Source: Diploscapter coronatus
Taxonomy: Eukaryota; Nematoda; Chromadorea; Rhabditida; Rhabditidae
NCBI GenBank assembly: GCA_964036155.1
Contig: OZ038422.1
Coordinates: 36,417,201-36,481,200 of the forward strand
Direction of reading: 5' to 3'
Length of the DNA: 64,000 bases
The notes beneath the pieces are model-generated. The model made no database searches. It saw nothing but the letters and a program-made list of their open reading frames with translations, and was not told where the DNA came from. Positions within the stretch are counted from its first letter, which is position 1. Each line of letters opens with the position of its first letter. The translations under genes were made by a program, and so were the position numbers. Of the stretch, positions 43,105-55,024 are shown piece by piece.

Positions 43105-44490
43105 CGATCATGGAGCTGCTGATCAAGTTGACGGGTGACGAGCTCAGATATGGAGCCGGGCTCAATACGAGCAACACCGAACTCGTTGCCTGAATTCAGG
43201 ATCTTAAAAATATCGATTTTTGAAAAATCTAACTTTAGGAACGAGGAAGAATTATCTTCATTTCTAAAACCACAAGTTCCAAAATAAAAAAAAACTAAAC
43301 AATTTTTAGCTAATTGAAAAATGCGAAAATTTTCAGGAATGGGAGAGAATGGCAACGACGACAGGGAGAAGGAGGGGGATGACAGCTCCACAATGCACCA
43401 CTTCGTCCAGATTTTCGCTCATGATGAGAAAAAGGTTGGATAATCCTTAAAAATAAAAAATGATTAAATTCGATTTAAAAAAAATTAAATATGCTTCGAA
43501 CATTTTTCGGATGAGTTGTGATAATTAGGAAGGTGCCTTGCTAACGGGTTGATATTTAAAAAGTAAGAAAAAACTATTCGAAGATTATATAAAATCTATA
43601 AATATTGATTTTGTTGCAGTTGCGCCTCGCCGAATTGGCGATTCAAGCGATGATTCGCGAGCAGGCGGAGGGCAGGAAGACCATTCGATTCGTCATCCCC
43701 AACCTGGCCTCGGGATATGTCATCGGTAAGCAGAAATGGGAGTTTTTGAAAGAACAGGCTTTGAAGAATTTCCTTTAAAAATGTTGTTTTGCTTCAAAAA
43801 TGGAAAACTTTTAGTGCCGCGCAAGAGCGTCAAGTCAAGCTGTGGGCGCATGTGAAGGAGGACGCGCTCAGCTTCATGGAGCAGACCCAGGATGAGCTCA
43901 AGGACAACTTCGAGAAAGTCATCGTGGGTTTTTTGCTTTAATTTTTATTTATGTTTTTCAATTTTTGTTGAAAAGTACGGGGCTTCCTGTATTCTACGCC
44001 CACCTTTTTTCTTTTCTCCTACCTTCCTTCCTTGCTCTCTCCTCAAAGTGGGTGTGAGGTGCAAAAGCCAAAGTACGGAATAAAGATGAAAGCCAACAAA
44101 CGTCACATTTTACTTGGAAACTTGTGAGACGTATGAAACATTTCGAAGAAAGGCAAATAATTTCAATTTTTTGGTTGTTTTCAGCAAGCAGAGGATGGTT
44201 CCATTGGCCCGGGCTCCGCTCCGAACAGGCATTTCGATCGCGACGGACCGCAGGGTAAACGATTTGCAAAAATTTCATAATAAGTAGGAGTCCGAGATTA
44301 AAATGATTTGTCTGAATAAAAGTTATTAATAAAAATCTTCAGCACGCCAAGACTTCCGTGGTGCACCACCATCGTCCAGAGACGATAGACTTCGGAAACT
44401 GAGGACCCAGGAACTTCAACAGAGACAAACGGGGGCAGGGATGATAGAAGAGACTACAGAAATGACAAGCAGAAGTGGGAGGATGTAAGG
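43105..44490 (+). pseudogene. Possible KH-domain gene pieces
   Basis: Plus-strand exon-like pieces with fair splice sites are: about 43105-43193 (MELLIKLTGDELRYGAGLN), 43337-43434 (TMHHFVQIFAHDEKK), 43620-43725 (LRLAELAIQAMIREQAEGRK, then IRFVIPNLASGYVIG), about 43815-43925 (VKLWAHVKEDALSFMEQTQD), about 44188-44252 and about 44343-44485 (RQDFRGAPPSSRDDRLRK). VQIFAxDEKK...AxxAIxxxI followed by the IPNLASGYVIG strand-turn resembles the end of one KH domain and the start of the next. The invariant GxxG is not complete, and the first piece ends in a stop. I offer it as a decayed or partial KH-type RNA-binding gene. Confidence 0.35.
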
Positions 44491-44745
44491 ATTTTTTATT
44501 TTTTTTTAACTTCTAAACAAAATCCCGATTTTTCAATGATATTGATTTTTCTTTGCACTGATGATTTCATGAATAGAGATTAGAAATGGGAAAAATAGAT
44601 GATGTTTCGAATTTTTTTTTCTCAAGTTTAATGGAATTTTTAAATTTCTAATGACATGTGTTCGAAATGTTTATACGAAAATACAAACAAAAAATAAGTA
44701 AATTAATTAAATAGAAGAATAAATTAAAAAAGTAAAGAAAGCCTT

Positions 44746-44902
44746 AGGACTCGTTCAAACGTTAGCTGCCGATGCAACTCTTGCAACTCGCTCGAAATAA
44801 CATGAGAAATTAAAAGAGCGCGATTGTATCTTTTTTGTTCACTTGATCTCCCATCCTATTTCGAGCGAGTTGCATTGGCAACTAATGTCTGAAAGGGGGT
44901 AC
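44746..44902. mobile_element. Inverted-repeat element (MITE-like), 157 bp
   Basis: ACTCGTTCAAACGTTAGCTG and AACTCGCTCGAAATA at the left return as TATTTCGAGCGAGTTGCATT and CAACTAATGTCTGAAAGGGG at the right, giving imperfect arms of about 50 bases. There is no coding content. Confidence 0.65.
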
Positions 44903-45339
44903 TTAATTTAAACATTTTGCAGGTTGGAAATAGTCGGCGGTCGGTCGAAGTCTGGTGAGCGAATTGCGGAACGCCGCACCACGGCAATACCGCTGTCGAC
45001 AGGACTGAAGAAGAAAGGACAAGTGAAAAATGTGCTGCACAGTTGCAGATTTTTAAAATTTGTGCAAAAATGCTGCACTTTTCACCCTTGTTAGGATAAC
45101 TAGTTTTACACATCGTGTCGGATTATTTTTGTGGAAATGAAAGGTGCGCAGTTATTTTGCAGAATTTCGAGAACTTGCAATAGTTGCACTTTTCAGATTC
45201 ACCCTTTTTCTACTTTTCCTGATTCTAAAATTCTATATCCAAGTGAACAAAAGGGGGTACTCTTTTGGTACACCTTCTGTGGGTTAATGTTAGTAATCTG
45301 GTATACTGATCACGAACAATTATCAAATATAAAACTTTA

Positions 45340-45403
45340 CTAGCCTTCGACGGCCGCTTCGCGGCCGCCTCGGCTAGACCCTGGCTTCGCCAGGGCTTAG
45401 CCG
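45340..45403. repeat. GC-rich double hairpin
   Basis: Two 7-bp GC stems, each closed by a TTC loop, lie side by side: CGGCCGC-TTC-GCGGCCG (45351-45367) and CCCTGGC-TTC-GCCAGGG (45379-45395). The strand between them, CGGCTAG, can pair either with CTAGCC on the left (45340-45345) or with TAGCCG on the right (45398-45403), so two alternative extended folds are possible. It is surrounded by sequence of very low GC content. Confidence 0.8.
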
Positions 45404-46690
45404 AATTTCAATTTTAATTCAATTGAAAATGCTATTTGAATTATTATAAAGAAATTGATTTTAATTTTGACTATTTGAATTGGGATGTGATTTTGAGTTT
45501 TCATTTGAATTTTGAACCCGAACTTGGATTAGAATTTGGTCTGAGATTTTCGATCTTGACTTTGACCTTCAATTTGTTTAATTTAGACTTGAAATACCTT
45601 GAATTTTTGAAATTGAACATGGATTTGGATGTTCGAAGCTAATACTTGAATTTGGCCTGTTTGAATTTTAATTTAGACTTTAATTTGAATTGTGAATTAA
45701 AATTTAAATCTTGCTTTTTGAGTCGAACTCGCTTTATAATTTGAAATATACATGAAATGTTTATCCAAAAATTTGACTACCTTTAAAAATTAGCATAATA
45801 TTGGTATTTAGATATGTAAATTAGGCAAAAAATTGAATTATGTGAAAAAGTAGCATAAAATGAACATTTGGTAGAAATTATGAATATTGATCTTTCGGTC
45901 CATTATTCATTTTATCTCAACCATTGAAATTATCTGGTCCCATTGAATCTCTCTAGTTTCACCTCGACCCTAATAATAATGACCAATTCTTTGTTAAGCC
46001 TTTGCCATTTATGCATTTTGAATATACGATAATTTGCTAATTTTATATATCTGCATTTGGAATTCCCATTCTCATTGATGCCATTTCCCACTATTTGGAG
46101 ACCATCTTTAAAAGCCAAGATATGTCGGATAATGAATACCCATTATTCAATTTTTCATAAGAGAAGAAGTTAATGAAGTCAAAAATATTAAATCGCGATA
46201 AAACCTATACGTTGCACACGGGTCACGATTATCTTTCGAACCATCTGTGGGTTTCTTTGCTCAGGTATCGAAATCTAAGCTCAGGCACACTCAGCAGTTT
46301 TACTAAGAAGGAAAGATGTCAGATTCAGATGTTCCATACTTGGTTATCTTACTTTACCATACTTTATTAGTCTTAGTCATTTGCCAATCAAATTCTAAAA
46401 ATAACAGGCGTATTCTGTTCATATGCAAATAGCCACAATTATGTTGTCTAAAAGTGAAAATAAACTTCAGATTCTCTGTGCTTGACTATCCTTTTCCATC
46501 AGTTTTTGTCATTTTTCATCAAAAAGTGCATTTTATCATTAAAGTTTCAGTGGATAGTTTTGCGAAAAGGAAACTTTTGAGCTATGATTGCATTATCATA
46601 TCTCAATTCAGGGATGGGCCAGGACCGACTTTAAAAAAAAATTCGGAACCGGGGCCGGGAGTCTTTTTTAATTTCTAGCATTTTCAAGGT
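45404..46690. other. AT-rich, quasi-repetitive region
   Basis: From 45404 to about 45790 the sequence is a drifted array of GAATTTGAA and TTTGAATTTT motifs. Beyond that I see AT-rich sequence with no supported gene. Confidence 0.5.
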
Positions 46691-46704
46691 ATAATAAACC
46701 TTAT

Positions 46705-47630
46705 AGAGTGTGTCTCAAAATTATGAGCGCACCCCTCTTTTTTTTGCAATGTTCCGACTGGTGCTAATGCTATCAAAAGTCAAATAATAATTTTATACTA
46801 TCAAGCTCACAGAAGAATAATATCTATCCACTTTTCACCTGAACTGTTTCATCAGTAGACTCGTTGGCGACAAAATTAAAAATCCCTTGTCTCAAATTAT
46901 GAACGCACTTTGAGTTCAAGAGCACTACACCCGCAATACTTGAATTATCTCGGCTCAAATTTTGTACACAGATGTTCTAATATATTCCCCATATATCTGC
47001 AGGATTTCAGTTCGATTAAATTTACTATACTGTTTCTATGATTTTTTTTCTGAAAATATCCCTTAACTATGAAAAATGTTAAGAAAAGTTTCTTCGAAAA
47101 ATTCAAAGGATGAAAATTTCATATGATATACGCAAAAATGACATAAATCCTGGAGATATATTCCATTCCGCTTCTTTTGAGATCAAATACATCTCTTGCA
47201 TCACGTTACTGGAGATCTACACTTCATCAAACATCCGACGTAGCCCTAATTATGGGAAAATATGCCATTTAAAGAAATGTTAAAAAATATTGTTCCAGGC
47301 TCTTATAGATTTTTCATTATAAATCGTTGTGATCTTTTGGAAGCCTAATAATGATCTTATCATTCCATGCTACCAGTTTTCTGATAGGTTAACTATACTC
47401 AGAAATAGACATTTTTGAAGAAGGTTCTCTTAACATTTTCCATAGTTAAGGGATACTTTCAAAACAAAATCTTAGAAACAGCATAGTAAATCGAATCGGA
47501 CTGAAATCTTGCAGATATATGGGGAATATATTAGAGCATCTGGGTACAAAATTTGAGCCGGAATAATTCAGGTATTGCGGGTGTGGGGCTCTTGAACTCA
47601 AAGTGCGTTCATAATTTTGAGACACACCTT
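46705..47630. mobile_element. Tc1/mariner-like inverted-repeat element without transposase
   Basis: The left end (GTGTGTCTCAAAATTATGAG) and right end (ATAATTTTGAGACACACC) are inverted and flanked by TA. A further 190-bp inner arm (46888-47080) pairs with 47415-47605, including AGTTCAAGAGC and CATATATCTGCAGGA. A nested copy of the terminus (TGTCTCAAATTATGAACGCA) at 46891 suggests one element inserted in or recombined with another. The CAAAATTATGA-type ends recall Tc1/mariner non-autonomous elements. Confidence 0.7.
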
Positions 47631-47764
47631 AGTCGAAAATTCATTCCATTGTCAAATTACTAAAAAGTGGCTATTTTGCTTATTTTGAAAATCGGAAGTT
47701 CCGCTAAAATTTGGCCGGGATCGGGATTAAAATTTCTCGAACACCGAGACTCCCGGCCCACCTC

Positions 47765-48140
47765 TGATCTCAATCGGTTATGAACACCCGCCACGATTTG
47801 CAAACGAATCACTCACTACTCTACCCACTTGGCCACATCATTACGCCCCGCTTCCTCTATTCCTTTCCTAAATTCTCTCCACGTATCGTGTTATTCCTCT
47901 TTGGTCACACTATTTCTCTTCTTCCCTTCCCTTTTTTTATACCTTCATAAGTAAGGAAATAGTTTTTGGGTAAAAGTACCCATTTCTTGGACCAAAATCG
48001 ATCGGGTTTTTTACGTTGCACATCAGGACGAAATTACCTTTCCAACCATGTATAATTTATGGGGGTATCTTGCTTAGTATTCGAGAACTAAGCTTGGACA
48101 GACAAATAGATACATTTAACGAAAAATACTAAAAAGTAAG
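47765..48140. repeat. Dispersed repeat, copy 1
   Basis: The stretch ACCAAAATCGATCGGGTTTT, TTACGTTGCACATCAGGAC and ATAATTTATGGGGGTATCTT recurs at 50338-50475 and 51423-51612. All copies end near GAACTAAGC or the equivalent. Upstream parts also show distant likeness to 50150-50290 and 51240-51390. A tRNA-like string occurs on the minus strand at 47765-47845 (TGGCCAAGTGGGTAGAG), which could be the head of a SINE. Confidence 0.55.
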
Positions 48141-48151
48141 ATAAGATAAGA

Positions 48152-49716
48152 TAGATATTTTTTTTTTCTAAAGTGGTCCCAGCACAGATTTTAGTTTTTT
48201 TCCTAGCATTCTTTATGTGGAGGGGTCTGCTACATGAGTCCTATCCCTCCACTTCTTTCTATCTCTCGCGTCCCGCTCCCTTAGTCCCGCATCTTCCATG
48301 TCTTTCTTCACGGTGTCGATGTACCGTGTCTTCGGTCTTCCACGGGGTCGGATACCATCCAACTCCAAATTCCATGCTGTCCTTGCAACTTGATTCGAGT
48401 CTTGTCACAGAGCACTCCACTACACTGTCTCCACTTAAGCCATGCCGCGTCTATTCGACTCTTGACGGCACTCAGTGGCTCTCCGTCAGCTGAGATTCTG
48501 TCGCCTAGGTACTTGAAGTCATTGGTTCTGGGGAGTTTCGTGCCATCGAGTTCGATGTCGCCTGGTGTCCTTGGTTCGAGTTCGAGGTACTCGGTCTTGC
48601 TGGTGTTCATTCTCAGTCCGTGCCGTTCGAGTCTTTCTTTCAACTTCTTCAGGTCTTTCTTGAGTTCATCTCTGATGTTTCATGCGAACACGATGTCATC
48701 TGCGTAGAACAGTGTCCATGGGTGTTCGCCTTGGATGTCTCGGGTGATTCGATCCAAGCACAGGATGAACAGCAGAGGAGATATTGCGCTGCCTTGATGC
48801 ACCCCGACCGTGACTTCGAATGGCCTTGTAGTGCCGGCCACACTTCGGCTGTCGGTGTACAGCATCTTCACCCACTTGATATACTCCTCTGGGACTCCAG
48901 CATCTCTGAAACTGTACCATATCAGGTCGTGTGGTACTCGATCGAACGCCTTCTCTAGGTCTACGAAGGCTATGTGCAACGGCAGCTTCTTCTCTCGATG
49001 CTTCTCTGCGAGTATTCTCAGTGCGAAGATGGCGTCTGTCGTTCCACAGCCAGGTCTGAAGTTAGGTGTTCCTTGAGGAATCTGGGTGGGGGAATTCAGC
49101 TGTGGATATCTCTTTGTAGTGCTCCCTCCATCTATCCATGATATCTTTGTCCTCGTATAACACCCTTCCGTCTGCTGCCTTCACGATTCTCACATTGCCG
49201 ATGTTTCTTGTCTTCGCATGTCTGGCCTTTGCAATTCGGTAGATCTCGTTTTCACCCTCTCTTGTTTCCAGTCTGCGGTAGAGGTCTTCGAAGTGAGCCT
49301 GTTTGGCTTTCGCGACTTGTATCTTAGCCTCTTTCTTTCGCAGGTTGTAAACGTCTTTGTCCTGCTGGGTGCGAGTCTGTCTCCACTGTTTGAAGGCTTC
49401 TTTCTTGCTCTTGATAGCTGCTTCGACTTCGTTGTCCACCACCAAGTTTCCTTCTTGATGCGACTTGTGCCTGGTTTCGTCACCCCGAGCCTTTCACTTG
49501 CCACTTTCCGAACTGCGTCTGCGCACTGTTGCCAGTTGTCAGCAGCCGAGGCCCTTGGGTTGATTTCAGGGATTGCCTTGACGATGTCTTTGCAGGCTTG
49601 CTCTGACGACTGTTCTCATGCCTTCCACAATTTGATTCTAGCGTCTCCCGTTGTTCGTATCTTTGCAGTTGCCTTCTTTGTGTACTTTAAGTCTGTGACC
49701 ACAGATCTGTCAGCAT
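48152..49716 (-). pseudogene. RTE-like LINE, 5'-truncated copy
   Basis: This minus-strand copy is highly similar to the LINE at 56900-59752. It covers part of the linker, the reverse transcriptase with its YADD box (FYADDIVFA), and the 3' end with an A-rich tail (T run at 48160-48170). The endonuclease is absent because the 5' end stops at about 49716. A 270-bp deletion between repeats of CTTGTCRCAG removes C-terminal coding (near 48405), and frameshifts split the ORF. It shares with the other copy the same internal deletion in the reverse transcriptase (near 49060-49100). Confidence 0.85.
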
Positions 49717-50337
49717 ATAGATTTTAGTGATTTTCTAAAGTTGAATTCAGCTCTAAACTTTTTCTTTCTGAAATGACTTCAACCCCGATTTAGATGTTTC
49801 TGAAACAATTTCATTTCAGACTTATACTTTCTTTTCTAAAATAACTTCAGCTCAAATCAAAACTTTCTATTTTAAATAAACTTTTGTTTCTAAAATTCAG
49901 CGCAGATTTTGATTGATTTCATACTAAATTTCCCCCACAATGTATTTATAAATTTAAATTTCAGGCAAAAATCGCCTTCTTGTGAATTTTTACATTTCTG
50001 ATGAAGGGTTTGAGTGTTTACAAAAAGTGTAGTTCTTACAAAATATTTGGATATTTGGGGAAAATTAGAATTTTGGGAGGGAAATTAATTTTTGAGGTAT
50101 TATAACTTTTTGCAAAAGTATTTAATATCATTTGGGGGTAATAGAGCCCGAACACTACTCACATCGTCATTTACATTAACATCTTACTACTGAGAGTCGG
50201 GAATCACACCACTCTCCCACGGGAACATGCTCTTATTCCTGGTCAAACTCGATGATTCACTGGACCTTCTCTTCCCCCTTTCCTTTTTGCTCGCTCTCTC
50301 TATGTCACGTGCTATTTCTCTTTTCTGACTTTATATA

Positions 50338-50475
50338 GGGGAAACCACATTTTTGGGTAAAAGTATCCATTTTCTGGACCAAAGTCGATAGAATTTTTTA
50401 CGTTGCACATCAGGACAAAATTACCTTTTTATCCGTGTATGGTTTGTGGGGGTGATTTTACTTGGATGTTGAGAT
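50338..50475. repeat. Dispersed repeat, copy 2
   Basis: Begins GGGGAAACCACATTTTTGGG and contains TTTTTTACGTTGCACATCAG and ATGGTTTGTGGGGGTGATTT. It is preceded by TTTATATA, which also precedes copy 3 in altered form (TTTATACA). Confidence 0.65.
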
Positions 50476-51422
50476 AATAACATTGATGTTGCGCAGGGAT
50501 CATCATGCCTTCTGTTTTGAATTGCAAGCAACAATTTCATGTTTTAGGTAATTATTATTGGGCTCGAAGATCTTTTAAACTTTAGCCTTTCTCGTTCGAT
50601 TATGTTTTCTTTGTTGCTTTTATTCATTTCATAAGCAGGACTTGCTCGACTTAGGTAAAGATTTGGATAAACCATACATGGGTAAAAGTAGATAATTTTA
50701 GATTCAGGTATGGTTAAAATTAACCTTCGGCACAATTTAAAAGATTTTAATTGTGGTTTTATCATAAAATCATGGGAAGCTTTCACAAAACATCTGAGTG
50801 ATGTCAATATCAGTTAATACTTGAGTAGTTTGTTTCGAATATAGGTAAAACATTGGATAATTTTGGATTCATCGAAAATTTAGGTCATGTTGGGTTCAGA
50901 TATAATCCCATCGTTCTTGATTTCTGATATTTCCGAGTGAATATTATTTTATGAGCATTTCTTTATATTTCTGATAAAAGAAGGAATTGTGAAATATTCT
51001 AATATCCGGTGGAATATTGATAGTTGGGTAAAGGATTAGAATTTGTTTTGAACCTTGTAATCTCTAACGAAATATCAACGTTCTTTGAAATATATTTGAA
51101 TTTCTGACTGAGGTTATTTGTGATAAAAATTCGTCTTTCGGATAAAAAATTTGCATATACATAAAATTAGAATTTTTTAGGAAGTTAAAACATTTTTTCC
51201 ATTTTTGCAAAAAATATTTCCGCAAAGTTTTGAGGGTGACAGGACCCGAGCACTATTCTATTCATCCCTTGCCATTGAAAGGCAGGAATCATATCCACTC
51301 TTCCATAGGGACATGTCTCGACCCCCGTCAAATTCGATGACTCACTGAGTCTTTCCTTCCCTCCTTTCCTTTTTGTTTGCTCTCTCCATGTTATGTGCTA
51401 TTTCTCCATTTTCTGACTTTAT

Positions 51423-51612
51423 ACAGGGGAAACCACATTTTTGGGTAAAACTACCCATTTATTGGACCAAAATCGATCGGGTTTTTTACGTTGCACATCA
51501 GGACAAAATTACCTTTCTAACCATGTATAATTTATGGGGGTATCTTGCTTAGTATTCGAGAACTAAGCGTGCACAAACAGACAGACAAACACACTTTACA
51601 ATTTTACTAAAA
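51423..51612. repeat. Dispersed repeat, copy 3
   Basis: Nearly identical to copy 1 over ACCAAAATCGATCGGGTTTT through ATTCGAGAACTAAGC. It extends into ACAGACAGACAAACACAC. Its upstream half (51240-51390) resembles 50150-50300. Confidence 0.65.
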
Positions 51613-52135
51613 AGTGAGATTCACAAAAGGAAAAAGCAACCGTTCGATTCACGGTTTATTCTTAACACAACGAAAGGGGCGGAGAAACAAGCGACATCAG
51701 GGAAAATCAGAGAAAAGAGGAAAATCGCCCAGGAGCAATAGAATAAGAAGAGAAAAAGAAAAATGTTGCCATATTTTGGCACACCAAGGTCTTCGCCGAG
51801 ACTCGTCAAGAATACATTTCCTCTAATGGATTTTTTCTCTTCTGTTGATTTTGTTTCCTTCTTGACAACCCTCTACTTGTTGAATTATTTCTCTATGGTA
51901 TTTATGGTAAATTTTATCCGGGCAAAAAGTCATATCTTTTTTTAGGATTTTTGTTGATTTTTTTACCTTTGTTTTTGGTTTCCGAAACCTTTCTAACCTT
52001 GGCTATGCTGGTGTTAGAATAGAATGGTGTGTTGAAGTTTTGTTTTTGCTAACCACTTGTGGAATTATGGCCTGGATAATGCCTGAAATATCTGTAATCT
52101 AGTGAATTTTCAAATTTAAAATTTTCAGAAGCCAT

Positions 52136-54520
52136 GGAGCAATGGTCTTTCAGGAAGAAAGTGGCTTTTCGTGATGAAACAGGCGGGGACTTGGAATATG
52201 GTCCTTCAGAGCAAAATACCCAGGTAAACAAATTTTAGAGATACTTTAGTCTCCTTTTTATAGGGATTGATAGATTTCGAGGGGGATTTTTTTGTTGAAA
52301 AATTTGACATAATTTACCTACCATTTTGAAGAATAGAATTTTATGGAAAATAAAGTAAAATGATAAATAATTCGTTTGGGTGAGAACAATAATTTTTGTG
52401 CTAGGACAGAAAAAAAAAGTTCTAAGTCAAAGGTGTATTTTACTCGAGTAGAAAAACATTGTTCTAGGTAATAAAACATGTTTAGCTCTCCCAGCCCGAT
52501 TTTATCAAGATCGTGAGCGACTCAGAAGATCCCCCAACCTTGATGTCGTCTCAGCGCAGCAAGTTCTCGTCAATTTTTTTGTTTCAAAATAAACATTTAA
52601 AAAATCGATCTTTCTATTCTATTTTAAAAATAAACACTAAATAACAAAAGAACATTTTAAAATTTGAAAAAAAAAATCAATAAAAAATTTTGACCTTACT
52701 CCCCCCCTCGATCCTCTCTCATAGACCTGCGCCTCAACTCCATTCGGACGCTCGATCGGCTGATTGAAGATGCGCTGGAAAAGGCCGGCAAAATGGGGGC
52801 AGGTTCGGCAATTTGTTAAATTTACTTTCTATTTTTATTTTTGACAACTGATCAAAACATAAGTTATAGTTAGAAAAAGAAGGAAAAATAGATAATGTGA
52901 CAAAACGATGGGATTAAGTCATTGACGAGTTGCCTTATTTAGTTTTGACTCAGTGAATTTCAAATTTAAAAATGTTGGATCATTGTGAAAATGAATGAAA
53001 TTTTTAACGAAACAATTTGTTTACTACTTCAAAAAAAATTGCCTAGAAAAAGCGGCCACCGAGGTGTGGAAACACTCTGAGGATATCTTGGAAGATTGCA
53101 AGTTGGAGCTGCTTTTCAAGGCGTTTGCCGAGCCGTCCATAATCAGGTCGGAGGATGATCGGGGGTTTTTTTTGTTTAAAAATAGTTGTTAAAAGAAGAC
53201 AATTCAGGAATCAAATTCGCGGTCCTCGTGGTGCCAAAACTGGGCGAAGCCGTCATTTGGAGGATTTTGGTCACAAAAGTCGTCGGTGGAAGACTGACAA
53301 AAAGTGATCTGAACAATTATGGAGAGGTGATCGCCAGGTAATTTAGAAGAATTTTTGTTTAGTTTGAAGATTGTTTTAAATCATGAAATTTTAAATTCAC
53401 TAAAATTAGTTTCGATTTAAAAAAATGAAAAATCACAATTACAAAAAAAATCGAAATTCCCGAGCCTGCAAAAACGCATCCGGGGCCGAGAAGAGACTGA
53501 AGACTATCGGCAAGGAAGTCATCACACCCGTCATTGACGCTGCGATCAATGCGACAGTCGATTTCGAGCAATCTTCTGGAGGTCAGTTCTAAAGGAATTT
53601 GATATTCTAGAGCAAAATGATGTTTTAGAATTTTGTGTTCTCGAAAAATTACAAATTCCAGGTTCTGGAGCCGCTTTCCACTAACAATAAGCGATTCACG
53701 AAAGGCTCGAACCTCAACGGCGTACTGTATCTGGCCGCGAAGCAATCTTTGCTCAGACAAATTGATGAGGTAGGAATTTGTTAAAGAAAAAGTTGATATT
53801 CAGAAAAAGGAACATTTTAGATTTCAAGAAAATTCAAGTCTAAATTGGCATTTTATAGTACATGCCTTTAAAAAATCTTTCAAAGTGAACATTTCTACAG
53901 TGATAATTCCGAATGCTTTTCGGTTGAAATTCGAATAACTCTTTCCAGAACATGCGTGACAACATCACTCCTGAAGTTCCTTCACGTTCTGGGTCTGCTC
54001 TTCCCTCTGATCCCCGATAATAGCCTAGAAGTAAGATGCTTGGATGTCTATTTTTTTTTTCCAAAAATTACTATTTGTAAATCTCTACTTTCTTTTGCAA
54101 AAACCCTTTTGAAAATTCGATTTCTTGAAAAATTTGATGTTTTTCGGCCAGATCTGAACCTGGAGATTCTGAAAGAGCAGGCAAAGTGGATGCAAACGTG
54201 CTTGGAACGCAAGAATTTCTCTGTCAAACTGGAGGCAATTAAGCAGGTAATGAGGGAGCAATTAAGTAAAATAATTAGGACAATTTACTTCGAGATTGTT
54301 ATTCGGAATAATTAGATGAAGTAGTTAGGAGGCAATTTACTCCGAGATAAGTATGGGTAATTAAATTACTTGCAGCTCTTCAAAATGCTCTCGCTGAACT
54401 ACGCTCTGCTGGATCGAGCTGAAACACTCGCGAAAATGGTCAAAATGATCCTGACTGATGAGAACGAACAAATTCGATTGGCTTTTGTTGAGAAATTTGA
54501 TGTTTTTTTTTTTTTTAAAT
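52136..54520 (+). pseudogene. Condensin-2 subunit G2 (CAPG-2)-like gene, 3' truncated
   Basis: Exon-like pieces in order: 52136-52222 (MEQWSFRKKVAFRDETGG), about 52490-52560, about 52727-52797 (LNSIRTLDRLIEDALEKAGK), about 53050-53145 (EDILEDCKLELLFKAFAEPS), 53210-53337 (LVVPKLGEAVIWRILVTKV, YGEVIAR), about 53464-53580 (KNASGAEKRLKTIGKEVITP), about 53663-53769 (STNNKRFTKGSNLNGVLYLA), about 54154-54246 and about 54376-54515 (ETLAKMVKMILTDENEQIRL, AFVEKFD). The HEAT-like helices and the GEVIAR...KNASG block resemble NCAPG2, a condensin II HEAT subunit acting in chromosome compaction. The 53337/53464 junction is one base out of frame, and the reading ends in a T run at 54505, just before a MITE and segment B. 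The family call is by memory of motifs only. Confidence 0.45.
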
Positions 54521-54535
54521 AAAAAATACTTGGAA

Positions 54536-54627
54536 ATTACTAAATGGCGGAGCGGATATAGTTAAGGATAGACGAGAGGATGAAATTTGAAAGAAATAGT
54601 GTGGAAAAGACTCCGCCATTTAGTAAC
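54536..54627. mobile_element. Short inverted-repeat element (MITE), about 92 bp
   Basis: ATTACTAAATGGCGGAG at the left and CTCCGCCATTTAGTAACT at the right are inverted termini. The interior GAGGATGAAATTTGAAAGAAA matches the Argonaute intron at 3355-3385. Confidence 0.7.
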
Positions 54628-55024
54628 TGCCAAAATATTTAGCTCGTATACTTGACGAATATGTTTTGGGCCTCTTGTAGTTCCACTTCTTTTCTTTCTT
54701 TTCCCGTGCTATTCTCCAAAAAGGGTGGAAACTAGTGGGCCTATATTTTGTAAAATTTGCTATGATTTTCAGGAGAAAAGAATGATTTATCGTGATTTCA
54801 TGTAATTTTTGAGGATATTTGAAAGAGTATTTTTTTAGAAATAGCATAGAGAAGAGAAAAAAGAGGGTGGTAACTACAAGGGGTCGTCTTTTTCAAATTT
54901 GGATTCAGATTTTATATATCCAAGCATTTTTTTTTAATTTAAAGAGAAAATTTAGTTTATTTTCAAATCGGAATCTCCAGATTTCATATATACGAAATTT
55001 AAACCTGAATATTTAATATCCTAC

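Larger units (their letters stand above)
49730..52130. other. Intergenic region with two repeat copies
   Basis: AT-rich sequence holding copies 2 and 3 of the dispersed repeat. Otherwise there is no supported gene; several ORFs below 90 codons lack motifs. Confidence 0.4.

Noticed and set aside
47765..47845. tRNA gene on the minus strand (TGGCCAAGTGGGTAGAG)
   Set aside because: Box A looks right but the box B region and stems do not give a convincing cloverleaf; kept only as a possible SINE head.
48173..49727. Plus-strand ORFs of 105-169 codons across the LINE copy
   Set aside because: Antisense shadows of the retrotransposon coding sequence.
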